DNA from: Bog-473 sp963721585
GTDB lineage: Bacteria > Actinomycetota > Acidimicrobiia > Acidimicrobiales > RAAP-2
DNA length: 64,000 nt
NCBI GenBank assembly: GCA_963721585.1
Contig: CAVRJN010000003.1
Coordinates: 62,001-126,000 of the forward strand
Direction: 5' to 3'
Both the position numbers and the translations under genes were made by a program. The stretch's first letter is position 1; every line of letters starts with the position of its first letter. The notes beneath the pieces are model-generated. The model had not been told where the DNA came from and did not search any database. It saw nothing but the letters and a program-made list of their open reading frames with translations. Shown in pieces: positions 43,498-51,890 of the stretch.

Positions 43498-44388
43498 GTG
43501 GGATCGACGCCAAGTCAGTTCTCCACGGCGCAGGAATCGGCGGAGGCGGGTATCGAGAGTCTCTGGTCCGAGTTCAAGCGAACCGGGGAACAGTCGCTTC
43601 GTAACCAGCTGATCATCTACTACTCGCCGTTCGTGAAGTACATTGCCGGCCGCGTGCTGGCAGGACTGCCGCGGCACTTCGACGAGGAAGATCTCGTCAG
43701 CTACGGCATCATCGGGCTCATCGACGCGATCGAGCGGTTCGAGCTCGACCGCAATCTGCGTTTCGAGACCTACGCCATTCCGCGCATCAAGGGAGCGATC
43801 ATCGACGAGTTGCGATCGATCGACTGGGTACCCCGATCCGTGCGCACCAAGGCCCGTGCGGTCGAACAAGCGTTCACCCACCTGGAGGGGACGCTGCGGC
43901 GTACTCCCAATGAGGCGGAGGTCGCGGCCGAGCTGGAAATGTCCGTTGGCGACTTTCACAAGGCACTGCGCAAGATCTCGACCGTCGGCATGATGGCCCT
44001 CGACGAGGTGCTGCGCGGCGGCGACCGCTCCGAGCGCTCCACGCTGGGCGAGACGCTGCCCGACGGGTCATGGGGCCCGGTGGACACCTTCGAGGCCAAG
44101 GAGTCCAAAGAAGCGCTCGTGACGGCCGTGGACGGGATGCCGGAGCGGGAACGCAGCGTCCTGATGATGTACTACTACGACGGCTTGACCTTGACGGAGA
44201 TCGGGCAAGTGCTCGGTGTCACCGAGAGCAGGGTCTGTCAGATCCACACCAAGGCGCTCCGTCAGCTCCGTTCGAAGCTGGCCGACCGCCCCGAGACTGC
44301 CCGGGTCGACCCGGCTGCAGCACCCGCCCGGCGCACCGGCAACCTCGAGCGTGCCGGACGCGCCCGGCTGCAGCTGCTCGCCAGCTGA
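43498..44388 (+). CDS. WhiG/FliA-family sigma factor
   Basis: AAGGGGG six bases before GTG 43498 decides the start; ATGs at 43441, 43471 and 43480 are in frame but poorly placed. The 296-residue protein has region 2 (FVKYIAGRVLAGLPRHFDEE, DLVSYGIIGLIDAIERFELD, FETYAIPRIKGAIIDELRSI, DWVPRSVRTKAR), region 3 (RTPNEAEVAAELEMSVGDF) and region 4 (MPERERSVLMMYYYDGLTLT, EIGQVLGVTESRVCQIHTKA). This is the sigma-28 group. In streptomycetes WhiG starts sporulation; elsewhere FliA drives flagella. No motility or anti-sigma gene is near, so the regulon is unknown. Confidence 0.93.
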   Translation: MGSTPSQFSTAQESAEAGIESLWSEFKRTGEQSLRNQLIIYYSPFVKYIAGRVLAGLPRHFDEEDLVSYGIIGLIDAIERFELDRNLRFETYAIPRIKGAIIDELRSIDWVPRSVRTKARAVEQAFTHLEGTLRRTPNEAEVAAELEMSVGDFHKALRKISTVGMMALDEVLRGGDRSERSTLGETLPDGSWGPVDTFEAKESKEALVTAVDGMPERERSVLMMYYYDGLTLTEIGQVLGVTESRVCQIHTKALRQLRSKLADRPETARVDPAAAPARRTGNLERAGRARLQLLAS

Positions 44389-44409
44389 GGCACAGACTCG
44401 CGAATGTCG

Positions 44410-44434
44410 CCCGGCGGCCCTGAGGGTCGCCGGG
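44410..44434 (+). terminator. Hairpin terminator after the sigma-factor gene
   Basis: CCCGGCG (44410-44416) pairs with CGCCGGG (44428-44434), with an inner CCC/GGG pairing across TGA. No T-run. It lies 22 bases after the sigma stop. Confidence 0.55.
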
Positions 44435-44521
44435 TCGACGCGCTCCCGCAGGCAGGTCGCCTCCCCCGCGGAGGACCGATACGGTACGGCTTCCGACCAC
44501 GATCGAGCCAAGGAGCGCGCC

Positions 44522-45922
44522 ATGCCTTTGCACAAGAGGGAAACCGTCCGGGAGGGTCTGCTCGACTCGATCTACGCCGACCGGGACCTGTTGTCCGGCC
44601 TTCCCACGCATCACTGCCCCGGCCAGGAGATGCCGCCGGCCGAAGCGTTCCAGGCCATCTCCGACGAGCTCCTCCTCGACGGTAACGCACGCCAGAACCT
44701 GGCCACCTTCTGCCAGACGTGGGAGGAACCGCAGGTCCACAAGTTGATGGACCTCAGTATCGACAAGAACCTCATCGACAAGGACGAGTACCCACAGACC
44801 GCGGAGATCGAGCGCCGCTGCGTCTCCATCCTGTCCCACCTGTGGAACGCGCCCACGACCGAGGACCCGGTCGGCTGCTCGGCCATCGGGTCCTCGGAGG
44901 CCTGCATGCTCGGTGGGATGGCGGCCAAGTGGCGCTGGCGCGCCAAGCGGCGGGCCGCCGGGAAGCCGACCGACAACCCCAACATGGTGTGCGGGCCCGT
45001 CCAGGTGGTCTGGCACAAGTTCGCCAAGTACTGGGACATCGAGATGCGCGAGATCCCCATGTCCCCGGGTCGCTACTGCATGGACGTGGAGCAGATGCTC
45101 GAGCGCGTCGACGAGAACACCATCATGGTGGTGCCGACCTTCGGCGTGACCTACACGGGCTCGTACGAGCCGGTGCTCCAGCTGTCCCAGGCCCTCGACA
45201 AGTTGCAGGAGGACACCGGCCTCGACATCGACATCCACGTGGACGGGGCCAGCGGCGCCTTCCTCGCCCCTTTCTGCGCCCCGGACATCCTGTGGGACTT
45301 CCGGGTTCCGCGCGTCAAGTCCATCAGCACCTCGGGGCACAAGTTCGGGCTGGCGCCACTCGGCGTGGGCTGGGTCCTGTGGCGGGACACCACGGAGTTG
45401 CCCGACGACCTCATCTTCCACGTGACCTATCTCGGCGGGGACATGCCGGTGTTCCAGATCAACTTCTCGCGGCCCGCCGGCCAGATCGTGGCGCAGTACT
45501 ACAACTTCATCCGCCTGGGCATGGACGGCTACCGCAACGTGCACACCGCCTGCTACGACACCGGTCAGTTCCTGTCGGCGGAGGTCGTCAAGCTCGGCCC
45601 GTTCGAGCTGCTGTGCGACTCCAACCCCCTGACGGGGATCCCCTCGGTGGCTTGGCGCATCCGGGAGGGCGAGGACCCGGGGTACACGCTCTACGACATC
45701 GCCGACCGCCTGCGGACGCGGGGCTGGCAGGTGCCGGCCTACCCGCTGACGGGCTCCGTCGCCGACATCTCGGTGCAGCGCATCCTGGTGCGTCAGGGAG
45801 TGAGCCGGGACCTGGCGGGGCTCCTGCTCGAAGACATGACGCAGTCCATCGCCCACTTCGATCGCCACCCGGTCTCGGTGTCGATGACCAAGGAGGAGTC
45901 AGGCGGCTTCAGCCACCTGTAG
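44522..45922 (+). CDS. gadB: Glutamate decarboxylase
   Basis: AAGGAG precedes ATG 44522. The 466 residues equal the length of E. coli GadB. Conserved blocks: CPGQEMPPAEAFQAISDELL, DGNARQNLATFCQTWEEPQV, DKDEYPQTAEIERRCV, GCSAIGSSEACMLGGMAAKW, DIDIHVDGASGAFLAPFC (PLP Asp) and SISTSGHKFGLAPLGVGWV with the PLP Lys. It converts glutamate to GABA with uptake of a proton, serving acid resistance or GABA metabolism. No glutamate/GABA antiporter adjoins it. The last 14 bases overlap the convergent membrane-protein gene. Confidence 0.97.
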   Translation: MPLHKRETVREGLLDSIYADRDLLSGLPTHHCPGQEMPPAEAFQAISDELLLDGNARQNLATFCQTWEEPQVHKLMDLSIDKNLIDKDEYPQTAEIERRCVSILSHLWNAPTTEDPVGCSAIGSSEACMLGGMAAKWRWRAKRRAAGKPTDNPNMVCGPVQVVWHKFAKYWDIEMREIPMSPGRYCMDVEQMLERVDENTIMVVPTFGVTYTGSYEPVLQLSQALDKLQEDTGLDIDIHVDGASGAFLAPFCAPDILWDFRVPRVKSISTSGHKFGLAPLGVGWVLWRDTTELPDDLIFHVTYLGGDMPVFQINFSRPAGQIVAQYYNFIRLGMDGYRNVHTACYDTGQFLSAEVVKLGPFELLCDSNPLTGIPSVAWRIREGEDPGYTLYDIADRLRTRGWQVPAYPLTGSVADISVQRILVRQGVSRDLAGLLLEDMTQSIAHFDRHPVSVSMTKEESGGFSHL

Positions 45923-47093
45923 GAGTGCTGCCGCCGACTGGTGCCACCACCTGTGCCAGAGACCAGTCGACGCGCAATGGGCGCCGGCGAATGAAGCGAG
46001 GTTTGCCCACCTCCGCCGGCCGGTCGGTCGTCCACGGCGCGGGAGAGGCCAGGGTAACTCCGGCCAGGGCCCGCAGCGCGGGGTCGTAGGCGGAGCGGAT
46101 CCAGGCGAACCTGCGCCACGCCTCCTCCTCCCGGCCCGGCTCGACGACCAGGACCCCCGACAAGGTCGCCATGGCGGCGTCGTACTCTTCCCGACTGACG
46201 CTTATCGCCGGCGCGGACGGGCCCATCCCGGCCATGAGGTCCTGGAGCCTGGTCGGTGGGGGCAGCGGGATGTAGACGGCGCGGGCGATCCGCACAATGA
46301 GGGGGAGACCGTAGACGAGGACGGTCAGCGGCCCCTTCTGAGCGTCGGCAAAGGCCGCGTCCATGTCGATCTCGGAGACGGCGAAGACCAACGCCGCCGC
46401 ATCGAGCACCGTCCCCACGGTGGCGACCCACGACTGCTCGCTGTCCGATCCGGGGAAGTAGCTCAGGATCGGGAACGCGGTGTGGGTCTGCTCGAGGTCG
46501 AGCATCCAATCGGCCGAGCTCTGCCAGAGGTCGGGGCTCTCCAGGCTGCCCAGGCGTTGCAGGCTCTGAAGGAATTCCGCTGAGTCGGGCGGCGAACCGA
46601 CCACCGGGCGGAGGCGGTTGGTGCCCTTCTCCCGGCCGTTATAGGCGGAGTAGATGGTGGGGAGGTAGCTGATGAGGAGTGCAACCAGGCCCAGCCCGAT
46701 CGTCGCCTCGACGAAAGCGACCCAGATCCGCCCTGGCCCGTTGGGCTCGGCGAACCCCAGGGTGGTCAGCGATGAGACGCTGATTTCGAAGGCCCGAGAC
46801 TTGCTGAGGCCACCTGCGCCCCAAAAGACACAGGTCAGCGCCAACATCATGGAGACCATCCAGGCCAGCGGCAAGCTGACGAGGGCGACCGGCGCGTAGA
46901 GGCCGCGTAGCGACCTCGTCGCGACATCGTTCCGGCCCCGGTGCACCAGGAGCCGGTAGACCAGGGCGAAGACGAATTGCGAGAGCCGGGGGTTGCCGTG
47001 CTGGGGCAGGACCACGGTCTTCAGCGCAGAGCCCAGGACGGCGAACGCGACCGCCACGCCCAGCAGCAGAGACAGGATGTGGAGGACGATCAT
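45909..47093 (-). CDS. Membrane protein with channel-like pore motif
   Basis: ATG 47093 gives 394 residues beginning directly with TM1 (LHILSLLLGVAVAFAVLGSA). Further hydrophobic segments lie near 60-95 and 120-160. Between them is ISVSSLTTLGFAEPNGPGRI, which resembles the pore loop and filter of two-TM potassium channels (TxGFGD) but with Ala-Glu after GF. The next segment, VAFVEATIGLGLVALLISYL, is like an inner pore helix. The C-terminal 220 residues are soluble and unassigned. I propose an ion-channel-related protein; conduction is unproven. Confidence 0.65.
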   Translation of the reverse strand: MIVLHILSLLLGVAVAFAVLGSALKTVVLPQHGNPRLSQFVFALVYRLLVHRGRNDVATRSLRGLYAPVALVSLPLAWMVSMMLALTCVFWGAGGLSKSRAFEISVSSLTTLGFAEPNGPGRIWVAFVEATIGLGLVALLISYLPTIYSAYNGREKGTNRLRPVVGSPPDSAEFLQSLQRLGSLESPDLWQSSADWMLDLEQTHTAFPILSYFPGSDSEQSWVATVGTVLDAAALVFAVSEIDMDAAFADAQKGPLTVLVYGLPLIVRIARAVYIPLPPPTRLQDLMAGMGPSAPAISVSREEYDAAMATLSGVLVVEPGREEEAWRRFAWIRSAYDPALRALAGVTLASPAPWTTDRPAEVGKPRFIRRRPLRVDWSLAQVVAPVGGSTPTGG

Positions 47094-47124
47094 GGTGTGC
47101 GGACCGGCGCTGGCGTGCGACGGA

Positions 47125-47634
47125 TCAGGAGAGCGACTGCGCGGCCTCCTGCACCGCCTGGTCGACATCCTTCTTGTCGATCTGTAGTTCCTTGGCGACT
47201 TTCTTCTCCGCTTTGAGGGCGGCCTTCTCTATGGCGGCCTCAATCGTCGTCTCGCCCACGATCACCAATGCCGCCTCGCCGGCGTCGATCGCTTCTCCGA
47301 ATTCCTTGACGTCGGTGCGTGACATCCCCTTCCACAGGTGCCCGCTGACCCCGCCGATGGCAGCACCGACGATGGCGGTACCGATGATGGACGGGGGGAA
47401 CAGAATGCCGACAAGGGCACCGGCGGCGGCGCCACCCCAGGCGCCGTGGCGCGTTGTCGTCTCGTCCTTGTTGACGTGGATCTTTCCCTGGTCGTCCTTG
47501 GTGATGACCGCGGCGTCGTAGGTGCCCACCGCACCGACGGCATGGAGATCCTTGACGACGTCGTAGTCGGCGCGGGCGTCGACCTCGCTGGCGTAGGTGC
47601 CGATGTAGATGAAGACGCCATCGGACTTCGACAT
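47125..47634 (-). CDS. DUF1269 family protein
   Basis: GGGAG lies upstream of ATG 47634. The 169-residue protein opens GVFIYIGTYASEVDARADYD, then AVGTYDAAVITKDDQGKIHV, and has the glycine-rich hydrophobic stretch GAWGGAAAGALVGILFPPSI followed by GTAIVGAAIGGVSGHLWKGM. This is the typical DUF1269 layout, with soluble N- and C-terminal parts around a Gly/Ala-rich membrane-like insertion. The last part is Lys/Glu-rich helix (AIEKAALKAEKKVAKELQID). Function unknown; related genes are often stress-induced. It is upstream of, and may share a transcript with, the channel-like gene. Confidence 0.8.
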   Translation of the reverse strand: MSKSDGVFIYIGTYASEVDARADYDVVKDLHAVGAVGTYDAAVITKDDQGKIHVNKDETTTRHGAWGGAAAGALVGILFPPSIIGTAIVGAAIGGVSGHLWKGMSRTDVKEFGEAIDAGEAALVIVGETTIEAAIEKAALKAEKKVAKELQIDKKDVDQAVQEAAQSLS

Positions 47635-47781
47635 GGCGACGCTCCCTTCCGGATGCCCGCTGGCGGGCCGCGCGCACCGGTCTCTCCGGAGCGCTCTCCC
47701 TTGAGGGTAGGCCGGTGGAGCCCGTCCTGCGAGACGCGGCGGCGGGCGAGCCTTCCCGTCCGTCTGGCATGATCCCTGCCG

Positions 47782-49479
47782 GTGCCTCTTCCCCCGGCCA
47801 TCGAGATCGCCCGACAGGCCACGCTGCTCCCGATGGACGACATCGCCGCGCAGATGGGCATTGAGCCCGGGCTCCTCGAGCCCTACGGCACCAACGTCGC
47901 CAAGATCAGCCTCGACGCTGTGGAAGCCCTGGCGGATCGGCCACGCGCCCGCTACGTAGTGGTGACCGCAGTGACCCCCACGCCGCTCGGGGAGGGCAAG
48001 ACAACGACGACGGTCGGACTCGGGCAGGCCCTCGCCTGCATCGGCCGGCAGGCGACCATCGCCATCCGGCAGGCCTCCATGGGGCCCACCTTCGGGATCA
48101 AGGGCGGTGCGGCGGGCGGTGGCTACAGCCAGGTGGTTCCGTTCGAGAACCTGAACCTGCACCTGACGGGGGACCTGCACGCCGTGACGGCAGCCAACAA
48201 CCTCCTGGCCGCCATGGTGGACAACCACCTCTACAACGGCAACGCACTGGGCCTCGATCCGCACGGTGTGACGTGGAAGCGCGTGCTCGATGTCAACGAC
48301 CGCTCGCTCCGCCACATTGTGAGCGGGCTCGGGACGAAGCAGGACGGGACGCCCCGGGAGACCGGTTTCGACATCACCGCAGCGTCCGAGGTGATGGCCG
48401 TGCTCGCGCTCGCCACGTCACTGCGCGATCTGCGCCAGCGCATGGGGCGGATCGTCGTGGGCTACACGGCCGCCGGTGAGCCCGTCACGGCCGAGCAGCT
48501 CGAGACCGCCGGTGCCATGACGGTCATCATGCGTGATGCCATCAAGCCCAACCTGTTGCAGACGCTCGAGAACACCCCCGTCCTCGTGCACGCCGGCCCG
48601 TTCGGCAATATCGCCCATGGCAACTCGTCGGTGGTGGCCGACATGATCGGGATCCATGCCGGCGAGTTCCTGGTCACCGAAGCGGGGTTCGGGGCCGACA
48701 TGGGCGCGGAGCGCTTCTTCAACATCAAGTGCCGGACGTCGGGCCTCGTGCCCGACGCCGCGGTGGTGGTCACGACGGTGAGAGCGATGAAACTGCACTC
48801 GGGGCGCCACCGCGTCGTGGCGGGGCGGGCGCTGCCGGAAGCCATGCTCGGGGAGAACCCCGAGGAGGTCCAGCTCGGCGCCGCCAACCTCCTGGCGCAC
48901 CTCGCCATCGTGCGTCGTCACGGGGTCACTCCCGTCGTGGCGATCAACGCCATGGCGGGCGACTTCCCTTCCGAGCACGCCGCCATTCGGGAGATCGCCG
49001 CGTCGGTAGGGGCGCGGGCAGCGGTGTGCACGCACTTCGAGAACGGCGGGAAGGGCGCGGTCGAGCTGGCTGAAGCGGTGGTCGAGGCCACCGCAGAGCC
49101 CGGCCGATTCCAAATGCTCTACGGCGACGATGCCACGTTGCGGCAGAAGATCGAGACGGTGGCCACCGACGTCTACGGTGCCGACGGGGTCGATTACCTG
49201 CCGGCGGCCGCCAGTCAGCTCGACAGGTACGAGCAGGCCGGCTTTGGCCGGCTCCCGGTCTGCATCGCCAAGACGCATCTCTCGCTCTCCTCGGATCCCA
49301 AGCTCAGGGGTGCACCGCGGGGGTGGCGCCTCCCTGTGCGTGAGGCCAGGGCCAACGTGGGTGCCGGGTTCGTCTATCTGGTCAGCGGGGACATGCGCAC
49401 CATGCCCGGGCTCTCGAGCAGTCCGGCCGCTGAGCGGATCGACATTGACGGCAACGGCGACGTCGTCGGCCTCTACTGA
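47782..49479 (+). CDS. fhs: Formate-tetrahydrofolate ligase
   Basis: A 565-residue protein with GTG start. P-loop TAVTPTPLGEGKTTTTVGLGQ, IRQASMGPTFGIKGGAAGGG, HLTGDLHAVTAANNLLAAM, EAGFGADMGAERFFNIKCR and the C-terminal GFVYLVSGDMRTMPGL are all invariant in the family. It makes 10-formyl-tetrahydrofolate from formate, THF and ATP, feeding one-carbon metabolism and purine synthesis. It is followed after three bases by a small membrane-protein gene. I looked for a ZTP-type riboswitch upstream and saw none. Confidence 0.98.
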   Translation: MPLPPAIEIARQATLLPMDDIAAQMGIEPGLLEPYGTNVAKISLDAVEALADRPRARYVVVTAVTPTPLGEGKTTTTVGLGQALACIGRQATIAIRQASMGPTFGIKGGAAGGGYSQVVPFENLNLHLTGDLHAVTAANNLLAAMVDNHLYNGNALGLDPHGVTWKRVLDVNDRSLRHIVSGLGTKQDGTPRETGFDITAASEVMAVLALATSLRDLRQRMGRIVVGYTAAGEPVTAEQLETAGAMTVIMRDAIKPNLLQTLENTPVLVHAGPFGNIAHGNSSVVADMIGIHAGEFLVTEAGFGADMGAERFFNIKCRTSGLVPDAAVVVTTVRAMKLHSGRHRVVAGRALPEAMLGENPEEVQLGAANLLAHLAIVRRHGVTPVVAINAMAGDFPSEHAAIREIAASVGARAAVCTHFENGGKGAVELAEAVVEATAEPGRFQMLYGDDATLRQKIETVATDVYGADGVDYLPAAASQLDRYEQAGFGRLPVCIAKTHLSLSSDPKLRGAPRGWRLPVREARANVGAGFVYLVSGDMRTMPGLSSSPAAERIDIDGNGDVVGLY

Positions 49480-49482
49480 TCC

Positions 49483-49776
49483 GTGGGCTGCCTCCTCGCA
49501 CTCGTTGCGGCGATTTCGCCACGCTTCGTCATCTTCCTGCTCTGGGTCTTCTCGGACCGCCTGACCGTCGCCTTCCATTCGGGCTGGGAGGGGATCATCG
49601 GCTTCATCCTCTTGCCGTACACCACGCTCTTCTACGCGCTCGTCTATTCGCCGGGGACGGGGGTGGACTCGTTCGGGTGGTTCATCGTGGCCCTCGGCGT
49701 GTTGCTCGACCTTTCTTCACACGCTTTCAGTTCCCGGGCCCGCCGGCGCCGGGAGCGCCGACGGGCCACCACCTAG
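49483..49776 (+). CDS. Small conserved actinobacterial membrane protein
   Basis: A 97-residue protein, GTG start three bases after fhs. TM1 (LLALVAAISPRFVIFLLWVF), a short SDRLTVAFHSGW loop, TM2 (IIGFILLPYTTLFYALVY) and TM3 (FGWFIVALGVLLDLSSHAF), then an Arg-rich tail on the cytoplasmic side. Similar three-helix proteins of about 100 residues are common in actinobacteria and have no known function. Its TAG stop is shared in mirror image with the tsaD stop (four-base overlap). Confidence 0.8.
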   Translation: MGCLLALVAAISPRFVIFLLWVFSDRLTVAFHSGWEGIIGFILLPYTTLFYALVYSPGTGVDSFGWFIVALGVLLDLSSHAFSSRARRRRERRRATT

Positions 49777-50771
49777 GAGAACTGGAGCCGCAGGTCCGGC
49801 TCGGGCCCGAAGGACGGAGCGCTGGCACCCGAGACCTCGAGCTTGTGCCAGCCGGCCACGCCGATCATGGCAGCGTTGTCGGTGGCCATGGCGTGCGGCG
49901 GGATCAGCAGCCGCGCGCCGAATTCGTCGGCGAGCACCCGGGCCCGGGTGCGGAGGATGGGGCTGGCCGCCACGCCGCCCACGATGGCCACAGCGGGGTC
50001 GCCAAACTCCTGGAGGGCGCGGCGCAGCTTGGCGATGAGCACGTCCATGCACGCGGCGACGAAGGAAGCTGCCACCTCGGTCTCTGAGAACCCAGGGTCG
50101 GCACGCACGTGGTTGACGACCGCGGTCTTGAGTCCTGAGAAGGAGAAGGTGTAGCCCTCGGCCAGCATTGGACGGGGGAAGCCGAGCACGTCCTCACCGG
50201 CGGCGGCCAACCGGTCCAGGACGGGCCCGCCCGGGTACCCGAGCCCCAGGAAGCGGGCGACCTTGTCGTAGGCCTCCCCGATGGAATCGTCGACGGTCTC
50301 GCCCAGGAGCTCGTAGCGTCCCGGCGCGGTGCAGCGGGTCAGCATGCAGTGGCCGCCCGATACGAGCAGTGCGATCTGGGGGAACGGCACCTCGGGGTCG
50401 GCCAGGTACACGCTGGCCAAGTGGCCTTCCAAATGGTTGACGCCCACCACCGGGATGCCCCAGCCCAGGGCCAGGGCCTTGGCGGTGGCGATCCCGACCA
50501 GCAGGGCACCGACCAGACCTGGTCCGGACGTGACGGCCACGGCGGTCAGGTCCTCCCCGCGCACTCCGGCCTCGTGCAGGGCACGCTCGACGACGGGCGT
50601 CATGGTTTCGAGGTGGGCGCGGCTGGCCAACTCCGGGACGACCCCGCCAAAGGCGGCGTGGAGATCGATCTGGCTGGCCACGACGGACGAGCGCACCGAC
50701 AGCGTCTCGTCGACCACGGCGGCCGCCGTCTCGTCACACGACGTTTCGATGGCCAGCAGGCTTCGTCTCAC
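49773..50771 (-). CDS. tsaD: tRNA N6-adenosine threonylcarbamoyltransferase
   Basis: A 332-residue ASKHA-fold protein: LLAIETSCDETAAAVVD, TSGPGLVGALLVGIATAKAL, VNHLEGHLASVY with the metal-binding His pair, LLVSGGHCMLTR, GEAYDKVARFLGLGYPGGP, TFSFSGLKTAV, and IVGGVAASPILR. With TsaB and TsaE it transfers threonylcarbamoyl to A37 of ANN-decoding tRNAs. Its GTG start overlaps the tsaC stop (GTGA), so the two enzymes of the pathway are coupled. tsaB and tsaE are not in the window. Confidence 0.97.
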   Translation of the reverse strand: MRRSLLAIETSCDETAAAVVDETLSVRSSVVASQIDLHAAFGGVVPELASRAHLETMTPVVERALHEAGVRGEDLTAVAVTSGPGLVGALLVGIATAKALALGWGIPVVGVNHLEGHLASVYLADPEVPFPQIALLVSGGHCMLTRCTAPGRYELLGETVDDSIGEAYDKVARFLGLGYPGGPVLDRLAAAGEDVLGFPRPMLAEGYTFSFSGLKTAVVNHVRADPGFSETEVAASFVAACMDVLIAKLRRALQEFGDPAVAIVGGVAASPILRTRARVLADEFGARLLIPPHAMATDNAAMIGVAGWHKLEVSGASAPSFGPEPDLRLQFS

Positions 50772-51388
50772 CGGGCGTGCTCCAGGGCGTCCGCGATGGC
50801 GGTCCGCGCGAGGGCGCCCTCGCGTTCGACGGACGGCTCAGGTCCACTGACGTTCACCAACGTCGAGGGCACGTCGTGCAGTTCCCCGCCGTCGACGACG
50901 AGGTCGACCGAGGAGCCGAGACGGGCCACCACGTCATGGGCCGTGCGCGGCGTGGGTGCGCCGTGGGGGTTGGCGCTGGTGACGACGAGCACGCCGGTCC
51001 GTTCCAAGAGCGCGCGCAGGAAGGCGTGATCGGGGATACGCACCGCCACCTCGTCCCGCCCGTCCAACCAGGCCGGCCGGTCGAGTTGGGGTGCGAAGCC
51101 GAAGGCCAGCGTCAGAGGCCCCGGCCACCAGCGCCGGGCCAGCGCCTCCGCACCGGGCGTGAATGCCACGCCCAGCGCGCGCACGTGCGCCACGGAGGCG
51201 GCAAGAACGGGAAGGTGCATGCCCTCGGGCCGGCCCTTCAAGCGGTACACGGCCTGCACCGCGTCGGCGTCGTCGGGCCGCGCCGCCAAGCCGTAGACGG
51301 TGTCCGTGGGGAGAACCGCGACGCCGCCTCCACGCAACCAATCCGCCGCGACGCGCTCGCCTTCGCTGTCGGCGCGCACGATCCTCAC
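50768..51388 (-). CDS. tsaC: L-threonylcarbamoyladenylate synthase (Sua5/YciO/YrdC family)
   Basis: GTG 51388 gives 206 residues; a longer frame upstream is antisense noise. GVAVLPTDTVYGLAARPDDA and AVQAVYRLKGRPEGMHLPVL form the threonine/ATP site, then WWPGPLTLAFGF and VVTSANPHGAPTPRTAHDV. It makes the threonylcarbamoyl-AMP used by TsaD, whose gene it overlaps. The KxR-(x)-K region reads KGRPEGMHLP rather than KGRPxxKPL, a small departure. Confidence 0.95.
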   Translation of the reverse strand: MRIVRADSEGERVAADWLRGGGVAVLPTDTVYGLAARPDDADAVQAVYRLKGRPEGMHLPVLAASVAHVRALGVAFTPGAEALARRWWPGPLTLAFGFAPQLDRPAWLDGRDEVAVRIPDHAFLRALLERTGVLVVTSANPHGAPTPRTAHDVVARLGSSVDLVVDGGELHDVPSTLVNVSGPEPSVEREGALARTAIADALEHAR

Positions 51389-51431
51389 GGGGTCGGCCGC
51401 TTTCGTTCGCCGGGGCGGCCGGGTGGGCCGC

Positions 51432-51890
51432 TCAGAGCCGCAGGGGGCGGCCGGCGGCACCGATGAGCGTGGGGTCCGACCGCCAGTCCACGCCGGGAAC
51501 GTCCACGTAGAGCTCGATCTCGTTGCCGTCGGGGTCGAGGATGTAGAGGCTGTGGGTGACGGTGTGGTCCGCCGAGCCGACGACGGTGCCGCCCGCGGCG
51601 CGGACCGAGGCCAGCGCGGCGCGCAGGTCGTCGTCGGTCTCGCCGACGTTGAGCCCGAAGTGGTACATCCCGACGCGCCGCCCTGACGGGATCGGCGCGG
51701 CGTCGGGGCCGACCTCAATGAGGAGCAGCTCGTGATGCGTGCGTCCCGAGGAGAATCCGGCGGCGCCGACGGGGGTCTCCCCGGGAGCAGGCAGGATCTG
51801 CCTCCAGCCGAGCACGTCGCGGTAGAAGGCCACGGAACGCCCCAGGTCTCGCACGTACAGCACCAGGTGGCCCAGCTCCCGAACGGTCAT
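51432..51890 (-). CDS. VOC family (glyoxalase/extradiol-type) protein
   Basis: A 152-residue single-module-pair protein: LGHLVLYVRDLGRSVAFYRD (first metal His), VGMYHFGLNVGETDDDL (second His) and YILDPDGNEIELYVDVPG (metal Glu). These fit a metal-dependent VOC enzyme of the glyoxalase I/extradiol dioxygenase superfamily; substrate unknown. The ATG overlaps the stop of the DGAT gene, and tsaC starts 43 bases on, so all four genes 53404-49773 may be one transcript. Confidence 0.88.
   Translation of the reverse strand: MTVRELGHLVLYVRDLGRSVAFYRDVLGWRQILPAPGETPVGAAGFSSGRTHHELLLIEVGPDAAPIPSGRRVGMYHFGLNVGETDDDLRAALASVRAAGGTVVGSADHTVTHSLYILDPDGNEIELYVDVPGVDWRSDPTLIGAAGRPLRL

Noticed and set aside
47635..47781. 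Possible ZTP or other riboswitch upstream of fhs
   Set aside because: The conserved GG..CUGGCG and CCGCCUGGGCA-type elements were not found; only generic GC-rich pairing is visible.
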